This document shows, piece by piece, positions 1 to 6,901 of a DNA stretch of 36,230 nt. The first letter of the stretch is position 1, and each line of letters opens with the position of its first letter. The translations under genes and the position numbers were made by a program. The notes below the pieces were generated by a model that saw only the letters and a list, made by a program, of their open reading frames with translations, was not told the DNA's origin and made no database searches. This stretch comes from SCN-69-37 sp044507065 (GTDB lineage: Bacteria > Acidobacteriota > Vicinamibacteria > Vicinamibacterales > SCN-69-37): assembly GCA_044507065.1 (NCBI GenBank), contig JBIQJY010000035.1:1-36230 (forward strand), given 5' to 3'.

Positions 1-81
1 CAACCGCGCGTTGCGACGAAGGCCCCGGAACCAGAAGTGTCGATCCTCGGCTGCGGCCGTGACCGCGAGCATCTCGTCCAT
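1..81 (-). CDS. Class I SAM-dependent methyltransferase, N-terminal fragment (cut by window edge)
   Basis: Only the first 27 codons lie in the window; the gene runs off the left edge. The ATG is at complement 81-79, with an in-frame TAG five codons upstream, so the start is well constrained. The visible peptide contains EDRHFWFRGLRR at about residues 12-23. This resembles the acidic residue plus HFWFRG(R)RR stretch that opens many small class I methyltransferases of surface-polysaccharide and related clusters. The gene diverges from pal. There is no Shine-Dalgarno, but a TAGAAT hexamer ends 9 bases before the ATG. The family call rests on this short N-terminal signature alone, because the SAM-binding GxGxG motif would lie beyond the window. 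Confidence 0.55.
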   Translation of the reverse strand, partial: MDEMLAVTAAAEDRHFWFRGLRRNARL

Positions 82-90
82 GGCTGCACG

Positions 91-96
91 ATTCTA
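91..96 (-). promoter_or_regulatory. -10 hexamer for the partial methyltransferase gene (leaderless type)
   Basis: TAGAAT on the minus strand (5 of 6 to TATAAT) ends 9 bases before the ATG. This would put the transcription start at or next to the start codon. No convincing -35 is visible. Confidence 0.45.
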
Positions 97-127
97 CGCG
101 GTGCGGCATTGCAAGCCGGTGAATTCG

Positions 128-156
128 TTGACACTTGTACGCGCCGATCGTAAGGT
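128..156 (+). promoter_or_regulatory. Predicted sigma-70-type promoter of pal
   Basis: A perfect TTGACA (128-133) is followed after 17 bases by TAAGGT (151-156), which keeps the TA....T positions of a -10 box. The predicted start near 163 leaves a leader of about 50 bases containing the Shine-Dalgarno AGGAGA at 201-206. It is the best -35 in the window. Confidence 0.5.
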
Positions 157-214
157 ATCGCCTGACTCCCAATTCCTCGTCTGCGACGGAATTGCCTCGC
201 AGGAGAATCACACC

Positions 215-793
215 ATGGCATCAGGCAGGTTCAAATCGCTCACCCTCACGGCCGTTCTGGCATTGACTGTTTTTGTTGTGGCATGCGGCCGCAGGGAACC
301 ACCAGCGACGCCAGCGCCTCCGCCACCACCACCGCCAGCGCCGGTCGTGCAGCCGCCGCCGCCACCACCGCCGCCTGCGCCTGAACCGCCGCCACCGCCG
401 GCGCCAACCGAGGCCGAACTGTTCGCGCAGATGTCGCTCGAGCAGCTCAACGCCCAGCAGCCGCTCGAGAACGTGCGCTTCGACTACGATCGCGCCGACC
501 TGAGTGATGCGGCCCGCGCCAGCCTGCAGAAGAATGCGACGTGGATGAATCGATGGACGTCCACGCGGGTGACCGTCGAAGGCCACGCCGACTCACGCGG
601 CACGAGCGAGTACAACCTGGCACTCGGCGAGCGTCGCGCCGCCGCGGTGAAGACCTACATGGTGAGCCTGGGTGTCGACGAGGCCCGTATCAACACCGTC
701 AGCTTCGGCGAAGAGCGGCCGATCTGCACGGAAGAGAACGAGGCGTGCTGGTCGCAGAACCGCCGCGGGCAGTTCGTCATCACCGACAAGTAA
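215..793 (+). CDS. pal: Peptidoglycan-associated lipoprotein Pal (OmpA C-terminal family)
   Basis: Outer-membrane lipoprotein of 192 residues that tethers the outer membrane to peptidoglycan, normally with the Tol system. The ATG at 215 has AGGAGA 9 bases upstream; the longer upstream reading frame is not needed. Residues 8-24 form a lipoprotein signal ending in VVAC, with Cys24 as the probable lipidation site. Residues about 29-66 are a proline-rich linker with runs of 5-8 prolines, longer and richer than in typical Pal. The OmpA-like domain follows (about 70-190), with FDYDRADL, GHADSRGTSEYN and LGERRAAAVKTYM, the usual peptidoglycan-binding signature. Two cysteines near the C terminus (ICTEENEACW) could form a disulfide. 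No tolB, tolA or ybgF lies next to it. The upstream neighbour is divergent and pyrF is convergent, so it appears to be transcribed alone. Confidence 0.9.
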   Translation: MASGRFKSLTLTAVLALTVFVVACGRREPPATPAPPPPPPPAPVVQPPPPPPPPAPEPPPPPAPTEAELFAQMSLEQLNAQQPLENVRFDYDRADLSDAARASLQKNATWMNRWTSTRVTVEGHADSRGTSEYNLALGERRAAAVKTYMVSLGVDEARINTVSFGEERPICTEENEACWSQNRRGQFVITDK

Positions 794-819
794 CGCGCCC
801 TTCTGCGGGGCACGACGAC

Positions 820-847
820 AAAGGGGCGGGCTTCGGTCCGCCCCTTT
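820..847. terminator. Hairpin terminator between convergent pal and pyrF
   Basis: A 12-pair stem (820-831 with 836-847, one G-T pair) is closed by a C(TTCG)G tetraloop, an exceptionally stable loop. Each strand ends with only three T residues. It sits 27 bases after the pal stop and 50 bases after the pyrF stop, so it could serve both directions. Confidence 0.75.
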
Positions 848-897
848 GCCGTGTACGGCTCCTGGATGTGTAACGCGGGATCGTGTTGCCGCTCGCG

Positions 898-1623
898 TCA
901 GGCGCTCGGGGCGACCGACGCGATCTCCCGACCGATCGCGAGTGCCGCCTCCCGCGGATTCGCGGCCGCGGTGATCGGGCGGCCAATGACGATATGCGAC
1001 GCGCCGGCCGCAATCGCGCCAGCCGGCGTCGACGTGCGCTGCTGATCGTCGGGGCCCGACGACGCGCTGCCGCCGCGGATCCCCGGCGTAACGATGAGGA
1101 AATCGGTGCCGCAGGCACGCCTGATGGCCTCGACCTCGCGGGGCGATGCCACCACGCCGTCGAGGCCGGCATCCTGGGTCATGCGCGCGAGCCGCACGAC
1201 CTGGTCGAGCGGCGCGTCCCGCACGCCGGTCGCCTCGAGCGTCGCGGCATCGATGCTGGTCAGTACGGTCACGGCAATCACGAGCGGCGCGGGTCCGCCG
1301 CGTCGCTCCGCGCCCTCGGTCGCGGCCCGTCGGGCGGCCTGCAGCATGGCCGGCCCGCCGGCCGCGTGCACGTTGACCATCCAGACGCCCGAACCCGTGG
1401 CGGCCGCCACGGCGCCCGCCACCGTGTTCGGGATGTCATGAAACTTCAGGTCCAGGAACACCCGATCGCCGCGCTCGACGAACGACCGCACAATCGCGGG
1501 TCCCGCGCTGGTGAACAACTGGAGCCCGATCTTGTAGCCGCCGACCGTGCCGCGCAGCGCGTCGGCAAGTGCCTCGGCCTGTTCGGCGGTATCGACATCG
1601 AGTGCAACGAGGATGCGGTTCAT
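898..1623 (-). CDS. pyrF: Orotidine 5'-phosphate decarboxylase
   Basis: Catalyses the last step of UMP synthesis, OMP to UMP plus CO2. The protein has 241 residues, normal for the short bacterial class. The catalytic D-x-K-x-x-D array is visible in LDLKFHDIPNTV (Asp58, Lys60, Asp63), with Lys31 in YKIGLQLF and the phosphate-binding TPGIRGG and VIGRPI near the C terminus. The ATG at complement 1623-1621 overlaps the pyrD stop as ATGA, so the two genes are translationally coupled in a pyrK-pyrD-pyrF transcript. The same frame stays open for another 180 codons upstream inside pyrD, but that stretch has no family similarity and is antisense-frame noise of GC-rich DNA. Confidence 0.95.
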   Translation of the reverse strand: MNRILVALDVDTAEQAEALADALRGTVGGYKIGLQLFTSAGPAIVRSFVERGDRVFLDLKFHDIPNTVAGAVAAATGSGVWMVNVHAAGGPAMLQAARRAATEGAERRGGPAPLVIAVTVLTSIDAATLEATGVRDAPLDQVVRLARMTQDAGLDGVVASPREVEAIRRACGTDFLIVTPGIRGGSASSGPDDQQRTSTPAGAIAAGASHIVIGRPITAAANPREAALAIGREIASVAPSA

Positions 1624-2549
1624 GCGTGCTCCGGCGTGCCGAGCGACAGCTGGCCGACCAGCTCGTCGACCCGCGCAATGCCATGACGCTCGAGATAGTC
1701 GTCGAGGCCCGAAATGAGCCGTGGCCAGATCAACGGATCCACGAACGTCGCGGTTCCCACCTGCACGGCATTCGCCCCTGCGATGATGAACTCGAGGGCG
1801 TCCTCCACGGTGCTGATGCCGCCCATGCCGATGATGGGCAGTTTCACCGCCTGGCGGCACTCCCAGACCATGCGCACCGCAATGGGCCGGATGGCCGGTC
1901 CGCTCAGGCCGCCCATGATGTTCGACAGCTTCGGTCGCCGCGTCTCGACGTCGATGGCCATCGCGAGGAACGTGTTGACGAGCGAGATGGCATCGGCGCC
2001 GGCATCCTCGGCCGCGCGCGCAAACGAGGCGACGTCGGTCACGTTGGGCGTGAGCTTCGGAATGATTGGCAGCGACGTCACCTGGCGCACGCGACTGACG
2101 ACGTCGTGGGTCCCGACGAGGCTGCACCCGAACTGGATGCCGCCTTCCTTGATGTTCGGGCACGAGATGTTCAGCTCGATGGCCGACACGCCCTCGGCGT
2201 CGGACAGGATGCGGGTGACCTCGCAGTACTCATCGAGTGTCGTGCCGCAGACGTTGACAATCACCGTGGCTCCGAGCCGGCGGAGTTCGGGGAGCCGCTC
2301 GGCCACGAAGCGGTGCACGCCGATACCCTGGAGTCCGATGGCATTCAGCATGCCGGCCGGTGTCTCGACGATGCGCGGAGGTGGATGTCCTTCCCGCTCG
2401 GCGAGGAACAGGCCCTTGACGACGACGGCACCGAGCGTGGACAGATCGAACGCGCTCGCATACTCGATGCCGTAGCCGAAGCAGCCCGAGGCCGACATGA
2501 ACGGGTTGCGCAGCTGCAGCGATCCGATGCGTGTGGAAAGGTCGGCCAT
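1620..2549 (-). CDS. pyrD: Dihydroorotate dehydrogenase, type 1B catalytic subunit
   Basis: Oxidises dihydroorotate to orotate with FMN and passes electrons to PyrK, so NAD+ is the final acceptor. The protein has 309 residues. The N terminus reads LQLRNPFMSASGCFGYG, and the active-site loop NISCPNIKEGG places the catalytic base at Cys130, the residue that marks class 1 enzymes (class 2 uses Ser). VTSLPIIPKLTPN, GMGGI and IIAGANAVQVGTA supply the FMN-phosphate site of a TIM barrel. pyrK lies one base upstream (TGACATG) and pyrF overlaps the stop by four bases. The adjoining pyrK confirms type 1B rather than the fumarate-using 1A form. Confidence 0.96.
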   Translation of the reverse strand: MADLSTRIGSLQLRNPFMSASGCFGYGIEYASAFDLSTLGAVVVKGLFLAEREGHPPPRIVETPAGMLNAIGLQGIGVHRFVAERLPELRRLGATVIVNVCGTTLDEYCEVTRILSDAEGVSAIELNISCPNIKEGGIQFGCSLVGTHDVVSRVRQVTSLPIIPKLTPNVTDVASFARAAEDAGADAISLVNTFLAMAIDVETRRPKLSNIMGGLSGPAIRPIAVRMVWECRQAVKLPIIGMGGISTVEDALEFIIAGANAVQVGTATFVDPLIWPRLISGLDDYLERHGIARVDELVGQLSLGTPEHA

Positions 2550-2550
2550 G

Positions 2551-3381
2551 TCAGTGTCCCGTGGCGGCGAGGCGGGGCCAGTCGAGTGCGGACGCGTCGA
2601 ATACGGGGCCTTCGAGGCAGGACCGGACGAAGTGGCTCGTCCCCTGCTGGTGGACCGGCACCACGCAGCTGTAACAGCCGCCCATGCCACAACCCATCAC
2701 CGGCTCGAGGGAAACGAAGAGCGGGTGTCCGGTGCCGGCGGCCAGCTCGGCAACGGCGCGCATCATGGGCGTCGGTCCGCACGCGTAGATGGTCAGGCGC
2801 CTGTCACCCGGGCGTGCCGCGAGTTCGCGCGACAGTGGGGCCGTGACGCGGCCGCGCTCCCCCCGGCTGCCATCCTCGGTCGTCAACACGAGCCGCGTCC
2901 CGAGGCGTTCGAAGAACGACTCGTAGTAGAGATCGTGCGACGTGCGTCCGCCGTAGAACAGCGTCATCGCGGTGCCGCGGTCGGCCAGGGCCTCGGCGAG
3001 GCTGGCGAACGGCGCCAGGCCCACACCGCCGGCCACCATCCATGCCTCGTGAGGCGGATGAACCGGGGCAAACGGCTGCCCGAGTGGACCGAGCACGGCG
3101 AGTCGATCGCCCGGGCGCGCGTCGAAGACGAGCGACGTCCCTGTGCCGACGCGCTTGTTGAGGACACTGATGCCCGTCAACCGTCCCGCACCATCGCGGA
3201 CGTGCTCGAAGATGGAGAACGGCCGGCGCAGCAGCGGATCGAGCCCCGCGGACGTCTTCAGCATGATGAACTGGCCCGGGGCCGCGTGCGCGGCAATTGC
3301 GGGCGCCGCCAGGGTCAGCACGTTGTAGTCAGGGGCCAGGCGCGTGTTGGACACGACCTCGGCGAGTACGTCGACGGGCAT
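2551..3381 (-). CDS. pyrK: Dihydroorotate dehydrogenase B electron-transfer subunit (FAD, 2Fe-2S)
   Basis: Transfers electrons from the FMN of PyrD through a 2Fe-2S cluster and FAD to NAD+. The protein has 276 residues. RRPFSI (about 52-57) is the FAD-binding motif of the ferredoxin-reductase family; VAGGVGLAPF (117-125) and YACGPTPMM (199-207) form the NAD site. The cluster ligands are Cys231, Cys236, Cys239 and Cys255 in CGMGGCYSC and RSCLEGPVF. I start it at ATG complement 3381-3379, giving MPVDVLAE, because the longer frame adds only an arginine-rich tail that would cross the divergent promoter region. The gene has no Shine-Dalgarno, but TATACT ends 9 bases upstream of the ATG. I see no PyrR-binding hairpin before it, unlike pyrR. 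Confidence 0.94.
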   Translation of the reverse strand: MPVDVLAEVVSNTRLAPDYNVLTLAAPAIAAHAAPGQFIMLKTSAGLDPLLRRPFSIFEHVRDGAGRLTGISVLNKRVGTGTSLVFDARPGDRLAVLGPLGQPFAPVHPPHEAWMVAGGVGLAPFASLAEALADRGTAMTLFYGGRTSHDLYYESFFERLGTRLVLTTEDGSRGERGRVTAPLSRELAARPGDRRLTIYACGPTPMMRAVAELAAGTGHPLFVSLEPVMGCGMGGCYSCVVPVHQQGTSHFVRSCLEGPVFDASALDWPRLAATGH

Positions 3382-3390
3382 CAACAGTCG

Positions 3391-3396
3391 AGTATA
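3391..3396 (-). promoter_or_regulatory. -10 hexamer for pyrKDF (leaderless type)
   Basis: TATACT on the minus strand (5 of 6) ends 9 bases before the pyrK ATG. No Shine-Dalgarno and no clear -35 is seen in the 64-base divergent gap. Confidence 0.55.
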
Positions 3397-3431
3397 TCGC
3401 CTCGCCCGAGCCCGCCGGGGGCCGCGCGGCG

Positions 3432-3437
3432 TATGAT
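3432..3437 (+). promoter_or_regulatory. -10 hexamer for the phosphatase-superfamily membrane gene (leaderless type)
   Basis: TATGAT (5 of 6) ends 8 bases before the ATG at 3446. The intervening GCGGGCCC is not a ribosome-binding site. Confidence 0.55.
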
Positions 3438-3445
3438 GCGGGCCC

Positions 3446-5188
3446 ATGCACTACGTCCGGCTGTTCACCAATGCGCTGGCCGGCGGCGCGCTGGTGTCGC
3501 TCTACGTCGGCGTGCTGGTGCTGCAACTCAATCCGCGTGTGTCGCTGGCCTCGACGACCGCGCTCCAGTGGTTCTGGGCCGCACTTCTCTTCTACGCCCC
3601 GTACGTGACCGGCGGACTGTTCGTGCTGCTCATCGCGCGCGACCTGCTGGCCGCCGCGCCGCTGCGGCCCGCGTGGATCAGCGTCCGCCTGCTGGCCTGG
3701 CTGTCGGCGGCAGCCGCCGCGGCGGCGGCGCTCGTGACGTGGGCGAACCTGTCCGCCCTGCGCGCCATCCTCAGCGAATCGGCCGCCATCCGGATGCGCG
3801 ACGGCGCGTTCATGACGAGTGGCTGCGCGCTGGTGCTGATCGTCGTCGCCGTCGCGCGGTACTCCGTGTGGCGGCGCGGCAGCCGGCCTGCGGCCCTGCT
3901 CATGCTTGCCGTCATGGCGGCATCGGTCATCGGGCCGCTCTGGCTGCGGGGGCCCGGTGAAACGGCGGTGCAGGCGCCGACGCGGTGGACGGCGCCGGCG
4001 CCGGCCCATTTCGTGCCTCGCGTCACGGTGCTGCTGCTCGACGGTGCGTCGCTCGGCTTCATCCGCCAGCGCGTGGCGGCCGGACAACTCGCCAGCCTGG
4101 CGCGCATGCTCGACCGCGGCGCCGCGATCGACCTGGCCACCCTGCGGCCGACCCAGATCGAGCCGGTCTGGGTAGCGGCCGCGACGGGCAAGTTTGCCGA
4201 GAAGAATGGCGTTCGATCATCGAACGAGTACCGAATCGGGGACGATGACGTCGACCCGGTCGATATCCTGCCCGACTACTGCTTCGCCTACGCGTTCGTC
4301 ACGCAGGGCTACGTGCGGGCGCGCCCGCACACATCGGCCTCGCTCGGGGCCCGTACGATGTGGGACATCCTCACCGACTACCGTGTGCCGGTGGGTGTCG
4401 TGAACTGGCCGCTGACCTATCCGGCCAGCGCCGGCCTCGGCTACGTGTTGAGCGATCGCTTCGACGAAGCCGCATCCTCGCCGATGCGCCTGGCCGATGC
4501 GGGCACGGGACACCCCACGACGGCCGTCGACGTCGCGCGCGACACGTTCGATCGCTGGTACGACAAGCCCTGGCATCAGGTGCTCGGGCCGTTCTCGCAG
4601 GGTGAAGTATCGGTGCCCGACACGAATCGAGCCCGATGGGATCGCGCCTACGCGGAAACGGCCGGCGAGCTCGATCGCCAGTTCGCACCGAGGTTCCGTG
4701 CCGTCCGGTACGAGGGCCTGGAAACATTCGGCCACGGCTACCTTCGCCAGGCCCAGCCCGAACTGTTCGGCGATCCGCGCTGGTCGGCCTCGGTGCGGCC
4801 TGTGCTCGATCGCTACTACGCCTATCTCGACGCCGAGGTGGGACGCGCCATGCAGGCGCTGGCCCCCGGGGACCTGCTGCTGGCGGTCTCGGGATTCGGC
4901 ATGGAGCCGACGCCGCTCGGCAAGCGCCTGCTCGCCCGGCTGCTCGGCGAGCGGGAGCTGACGGGAACACACGAGTCGGGTCCCGACGGCTTCCTGCTTG
5001 CCTACGGGTCGGCGGTGGCCGCCGGGCAGCTGCCACGCGGGTCGATCGTCGACCTGGCCCCCACCGTCCTGTACTACATGGGTATTCCCGTCGGGCGCGA
5101 CATGGACGGGCACCCGCGAACCGACCTGTTCCAGCCCACTTACACGATCGAACATCCGGTGAAGTACGTCGCCAGCCACGAGCGGTGA
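3446..5188 (+). CDS. Membrane-anchored alkaline-phosphatase/phosphodiesterase superfamily protein, probable pseudoenzyme
   Basis: The protein has 580 residues. The first 170 are hydrophobic, with about five membrane segments near 8-28, 43-65, 80-100, 122-140 and 150-167. A soluble domain of the type I phosphodiesterase/nucleotide pyrophosphatase fold follows. Family landmarks are the first strand VTVLLLDG (Asp199), PVWVAAATGK (240-249), YEGLETFGHGYLR (422-434), GTHESGPDGFLLAYG (507-521) and DLAPTVLYYMGIPVGRDMDG (536-555). By eye several active-site positions differ from the family: Glu239 stands where the Thr/Ser nucleophile is expected, Glu426 where the Asp ligand of the D-x-x-x-H pair is expected, and SGFGM (482-486) replaces SDHGM/F. 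Asp199, His430 and His509 remain. It lies between the two halves of the pyrimidine cluster, divergent from pyrK. The substrate is unknown and loss of catalysis is inferred. Confidence 0.75.
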   Translation: MHYVRLFTNALAGGALVSLYVGVLVLQLNPRVSLASTTALQWFWAALLFYAPYVTGGLFVLLIARDLLAAAPLRPAWISVRLLAWLSAAAAAAAALVTWANLSALRAILSESAAIRMRDGAFMTSGCALVLIVVAVARYSVWRRGSRPAALLMLAVMAASVIGPLWLRGPGETAVQAPTRWTAPAPAHFVPRVTVLLLDGASLGFIRQRVAAGQLASLARMLDRGAAIDLATLRPTQIEPVWVAAATGKFAEKNGVRSSNEYRIGDDDVDPVDILPDYCFAYAFVTQGYVRARPHTSASLGARTMWDILTDYRVPVGVVNWPLTYPASAGLGYVLSDRFDEAASSPMRLADAGTGHPTTAVDVARDTFDRWYDKPWHQVLGPFSQGEVSVPDTNRARWDRAYAETAGELDRQFAPRFRAVRYEGLETFGHGYLRQAQPELFGDPRWSASVRPVLDRYYAYLDAEVGRAMQALAPGDLLLAVSGFGMEPTPLGKRLLARLLGERELTGTHESGPDGFLLAYGSAVAAGQLPRGSIVDLAPTVLYYMGIPVGRDMDGHPRTDLFQPTYTIEHPVKYVASHER

Positions 5189-5200
5189 CATCCCCCGGGC

Positions 5201-5229
5201 TCCACAAAGCGCTGCCGTCGGTGCTACGA
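5201..5229 (+). promoter_or_regulatory. Predicted promoter of the pyrR-pyrB-pyrC transcript
   Basis: TCCACA (5201-5206; 4 of 6) and TACGAT (5224-5229; 4 of 6) are separated by 17 bases. Transcription would begin near 5236, just before the PyrR hairpin. It is a moderate match, made more likely by its position. Confidence 0.45.
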
Positions 5230-5238
5230 TAACTCCCG

Positions 5239-5272
5239 CTCTTTAACGCGACCCCGAGAGGTCGCAAAGAGG
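5239..5272 (+). promoter_or_regulatory. PyrR-binding RNA hairpin (pyr leader)
   Basis: The RNA would fold into an outer stem CTCTTT/AAAGAG (5239-5244 with 5266-5271), a three-base bulge AAC on the 5' side, an inner stem GCGACC/GGTCGC (5248-5253 with 5260-5265) and the six-base loop CCGAGA. The CCCCGAGAGG core, 5'-side purine-rich bulge and trailing GCAAAGAGG match the known PyrR target (core UCCNGAGAGG, then GCAAAGAGG). The 3' arm AAAGAGG (5266-5272) is also a Shine-Dalgarno for an ATG at 5280, so PyrR binding would hide it. No terminator hairpin with a T run follows, which argues for translational control rather than attenuation. Confidence 0.82.
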
Positions 5273-5279
5273 TGTCCCG

Positions 5280-5402
5280 ATGATCCTGCCGCCTGTTGTC
5301 TGTCGATGCGCCGCGCCTGCGTGTGCATCGTTCACCGAACTGTCCGTCCCATTCCCGCCCCGCCGGCCCGCGCACAAGGAGACGTCGTCATGCCGGTCGT
5401 GA
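5280..5402 (+). CDS. Putative 40-residue leader ORF coupled to pyrR
   Basis: ATG at 5280 follows AAAGAGG by 7 bases, and that ribosome-binding site is the 3' arm of the PyrR hairpin. The frame is open for 40 codons and ends at TGA 5400-5402. The stop lies inside the start region of pyrR, 10 bases past its ATG at 5390, and forms TGATG with the second in-frame pyrR ATG at 5402. The product would be small and rich in Cys and Pro (begins MILPPVVCRC), with no recognised domain. The likely role is cis-acting: ribosomes that translate the leader would reach pyrR, and PyrR binding would stop them. It could also be chance open frame in GC-rich DNA. Confidence 0.45.
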   Translation: MILPPVVCRCAAPACASFTELSVPFPPRRPAHKETSSCRS

Positions 5403-5920
5403 TGGACGCCGATCGCATGGCGCGCAGCCTGGCGCGCATCGCGCACGAGATCGTCGAACGCAACCGCGGCGTCGAGGACCTGGCGCTCATCGGCATCCGC
5501 GCGCGCGGCGTGCCGATTGCCGACCGGCTCGCGGCCGAGATAGCCGGCATCACCGGCGTGCGTGTTCCGGTTGGCGCGCTCGACATCACGCTCTATCGCG
5601 ATGATCTGGGGCGCAATGCCGTGGGGCCGCAGCCGCTCATCCGCCGGACCGACGTACCGTTTTCGATCGAGAACCGGCTCATCCTGCTGGTCGATGACGT
5701 CCTCTATACGGGCCGGACGATTCGCGCGGCATTCGACGCGCTGATCGACTTCGGCCGCCCGCGCGCCATCCAGCTGGTGGCGCTCATCGACCGGGGTCAC
5801 CGGGAGCTGCCCATCCGCGCCGACTACGTCGGCCGCAATATTCCGACCTCGCGCCAGCAGAGCGTGCAGGTCCGGCTCGTCGAGATCGATGGGCGTGACG
5901 AAGTCGAGGTGGACGGATGA
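5390..5920 (+). CDS. pyrR: Bifunctional pyr RNA-binding regulator / uracil phosphoribosyltransferase
   Basis: Senses UMP/UTP, binds the pyr mRNA leader and lowers pyr expression; many homologues also make UMP from uracil and PRPP. The protein has 176 residues, close to the usual 180. It contains RIAHEIVERN near the N terminus, DITLYRDDL (65-73), the PRPP loop VDDVLYTGRT (101-110) and DRGHRELPIRADYVG (134-148), the last being the strongly conserved RNA-binding/signature region. The ATG at 5390 has AAGGAG 8 bases upstream; an in-frame ATG at 5402 is an alternative. Its stop overlaps the pyrB start as ATGA. The PyrR hairpin at 5239-5272 makes autoregulation likely. Confidence 0.95.
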   Translation: MPVVMDADRMARSLARIAHEIVERNRGVEDLALIGIRARGVPIADRLAAEIAGITGVRVPVGALDITLYRDDLGRNAVGPQPLIRRTDVPFSIENRLILLVDDVLYTGRTIRAAFDALIDFGRPRAIQLVALIDRGHRELPIRADYVGRNIPTSRQQSVQVRLVEIDGRDEVEVDG

Positions 5921-6870
5921 GCGTCGTCGCCACGAGACTCCCGACACGCCACCTGCTCGGCATCGAGGACCTGTCGGCGGCCGAGATCGACCTCGTGCTG
6001 CAGACCGCCTTTGCGATGAAGGAGGTCGGCACCAGGGCCATCAAGAAGGTGCCAACGCTGCGTGGGCGCACCATCATCAACCTGTTCTTCGAGTCGAGCA
6101 CGCGGACGCGCATGTCGTTCGAGCTGGCCGAGAAGCGCCTGAGCGCCGACACGCTCGGCATGACCACCGTGGGCTCGAGCGTCGCCAAGGGCGAAACGCT
6201 CGTCGATACCGCACGGACGCTCGAGGCGATGTCGCCCGACATGATCGTCATCCGGCACGCGTCGTCGGGCGCGCCGCACCAGCTGGCCCGCATCTGTCGG
6301 GCGAGCATCGTGAATGCCGGCGATGGAACGCACGAACATCCGACGCAGGCGCTGCTCGATGCCTTCACCATCCTCGAGCGGAAGGGCCGGCTGGCGGGGC
6401 TGAAAGTGGCAATCGTCGGGGACCTGCTCCACAGCCGCGTCTTCCGGTCGAACATGCTCCTGCTCACCAAGATGGGCGCCGAAGTGCGCGCCTGCGCGCC
6501 GCCGACCCTTGCGCCGCCGGGTCTTGCCGTGCCCGGCGTGCATTTCACCTCGTCGCTCGAGGAGGCCGTCAGCGGCGCGGATGTCATCATGATGCTGCGC
6601 CTGCAGCTCGAACGCATGCAGGGCCTGTTTCTGCCGTCGGTGCGCGAGTACTTCAACCTCTTCGGCCTGACGACGCGCACGCTCGACCGCGCCGCGCCCG
6701 ACGTCATCGTGATGCACCCGGGCCCGATGAACCGCGGCGTCGAGATCGACTCCGAAGTGGCCGACGGACCGTGGTCGGTCATCCTCGATCAGGTTGCCAA
6801 CGGCGTCGCCGTCAGGATGGCCGTGTTGTACCTGCTCGCGGGCGAAGAAGGCGAGAGCGGAGACAAGTAG
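5917..6870 (+). CDS. pyrB: Aspartate carbamoyltransferase catalytic subunit
   Basis: Joins carbamoyl phosphate and aspartate to carbamoyl aspartate, the committed step of UMP synthesis. The protein has 317 residues, typical for the catalytic chain. The carbamoyl-phosphate motif FESSTRTR (58-65), KGETLVDT, the HEHPTQALLDAF segment, LRLQLERM and HPGPMNRGVEI are all present. The ATG overlaps the pyrR stop by four bases, and pyrC begins 31 bases after its stop. No pyrI regulatory-subunit gene is nearby, which fits a PyrR-regulated, pyrC-linked class of enzyme. Confidence 0.96.
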   Translation: MSVVATRLPTRHLLGIEDLSAAEIDLVLQTAFAMKEVGTRAIKKVPTLRGRTIINLFFESSTRTRMSFELAEKRLSADTLGMTTVGSSVAKGETLVDTARTLEAMSPDMIVIRHASSGAPHQLARICRASIVNAGDGTHEHPTQALLDAFTILERKGRLAGLKVAIVGDLLHSRVFRSNMLLLTKMGAEVRACAPPTLAPPGLAVPGVHFTSSLEEAVSGADVIMMLRLQLERMQGLFLPSVREYFNLFGLTTRTLDRAAPDVIVMHPGPMNRGVEIDSEVADGPWSVILDQVANGVAVRMAVLYLLAGEEGESGDK

Positions 6871-6901
6871 GCGGGAGAATCCGCGAAGAGGAATCAACGA
6901 G

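Noticed and set aside
208..586. Glycine- or tryptophan/arginine-rich minus-strand frames opposite pal.
   Set aside because: They are direct by-products of the CCGCCA-type polyproline codons of pal.
1624..2163. A 180-codon N-terminal extension of pyrF.
   Set aside because: It lies inside pyrD in another frame, is Arg/His-rich, and the PyrF family starts exactly at the ATG that overlaps the pyrD stop.
5272..5389. A transcription terminator in the pyr leader for Bacillus-style attenuation.
   Set aside because: I found no GC hairpin followed by a T run between the PyrR site and pyrR.
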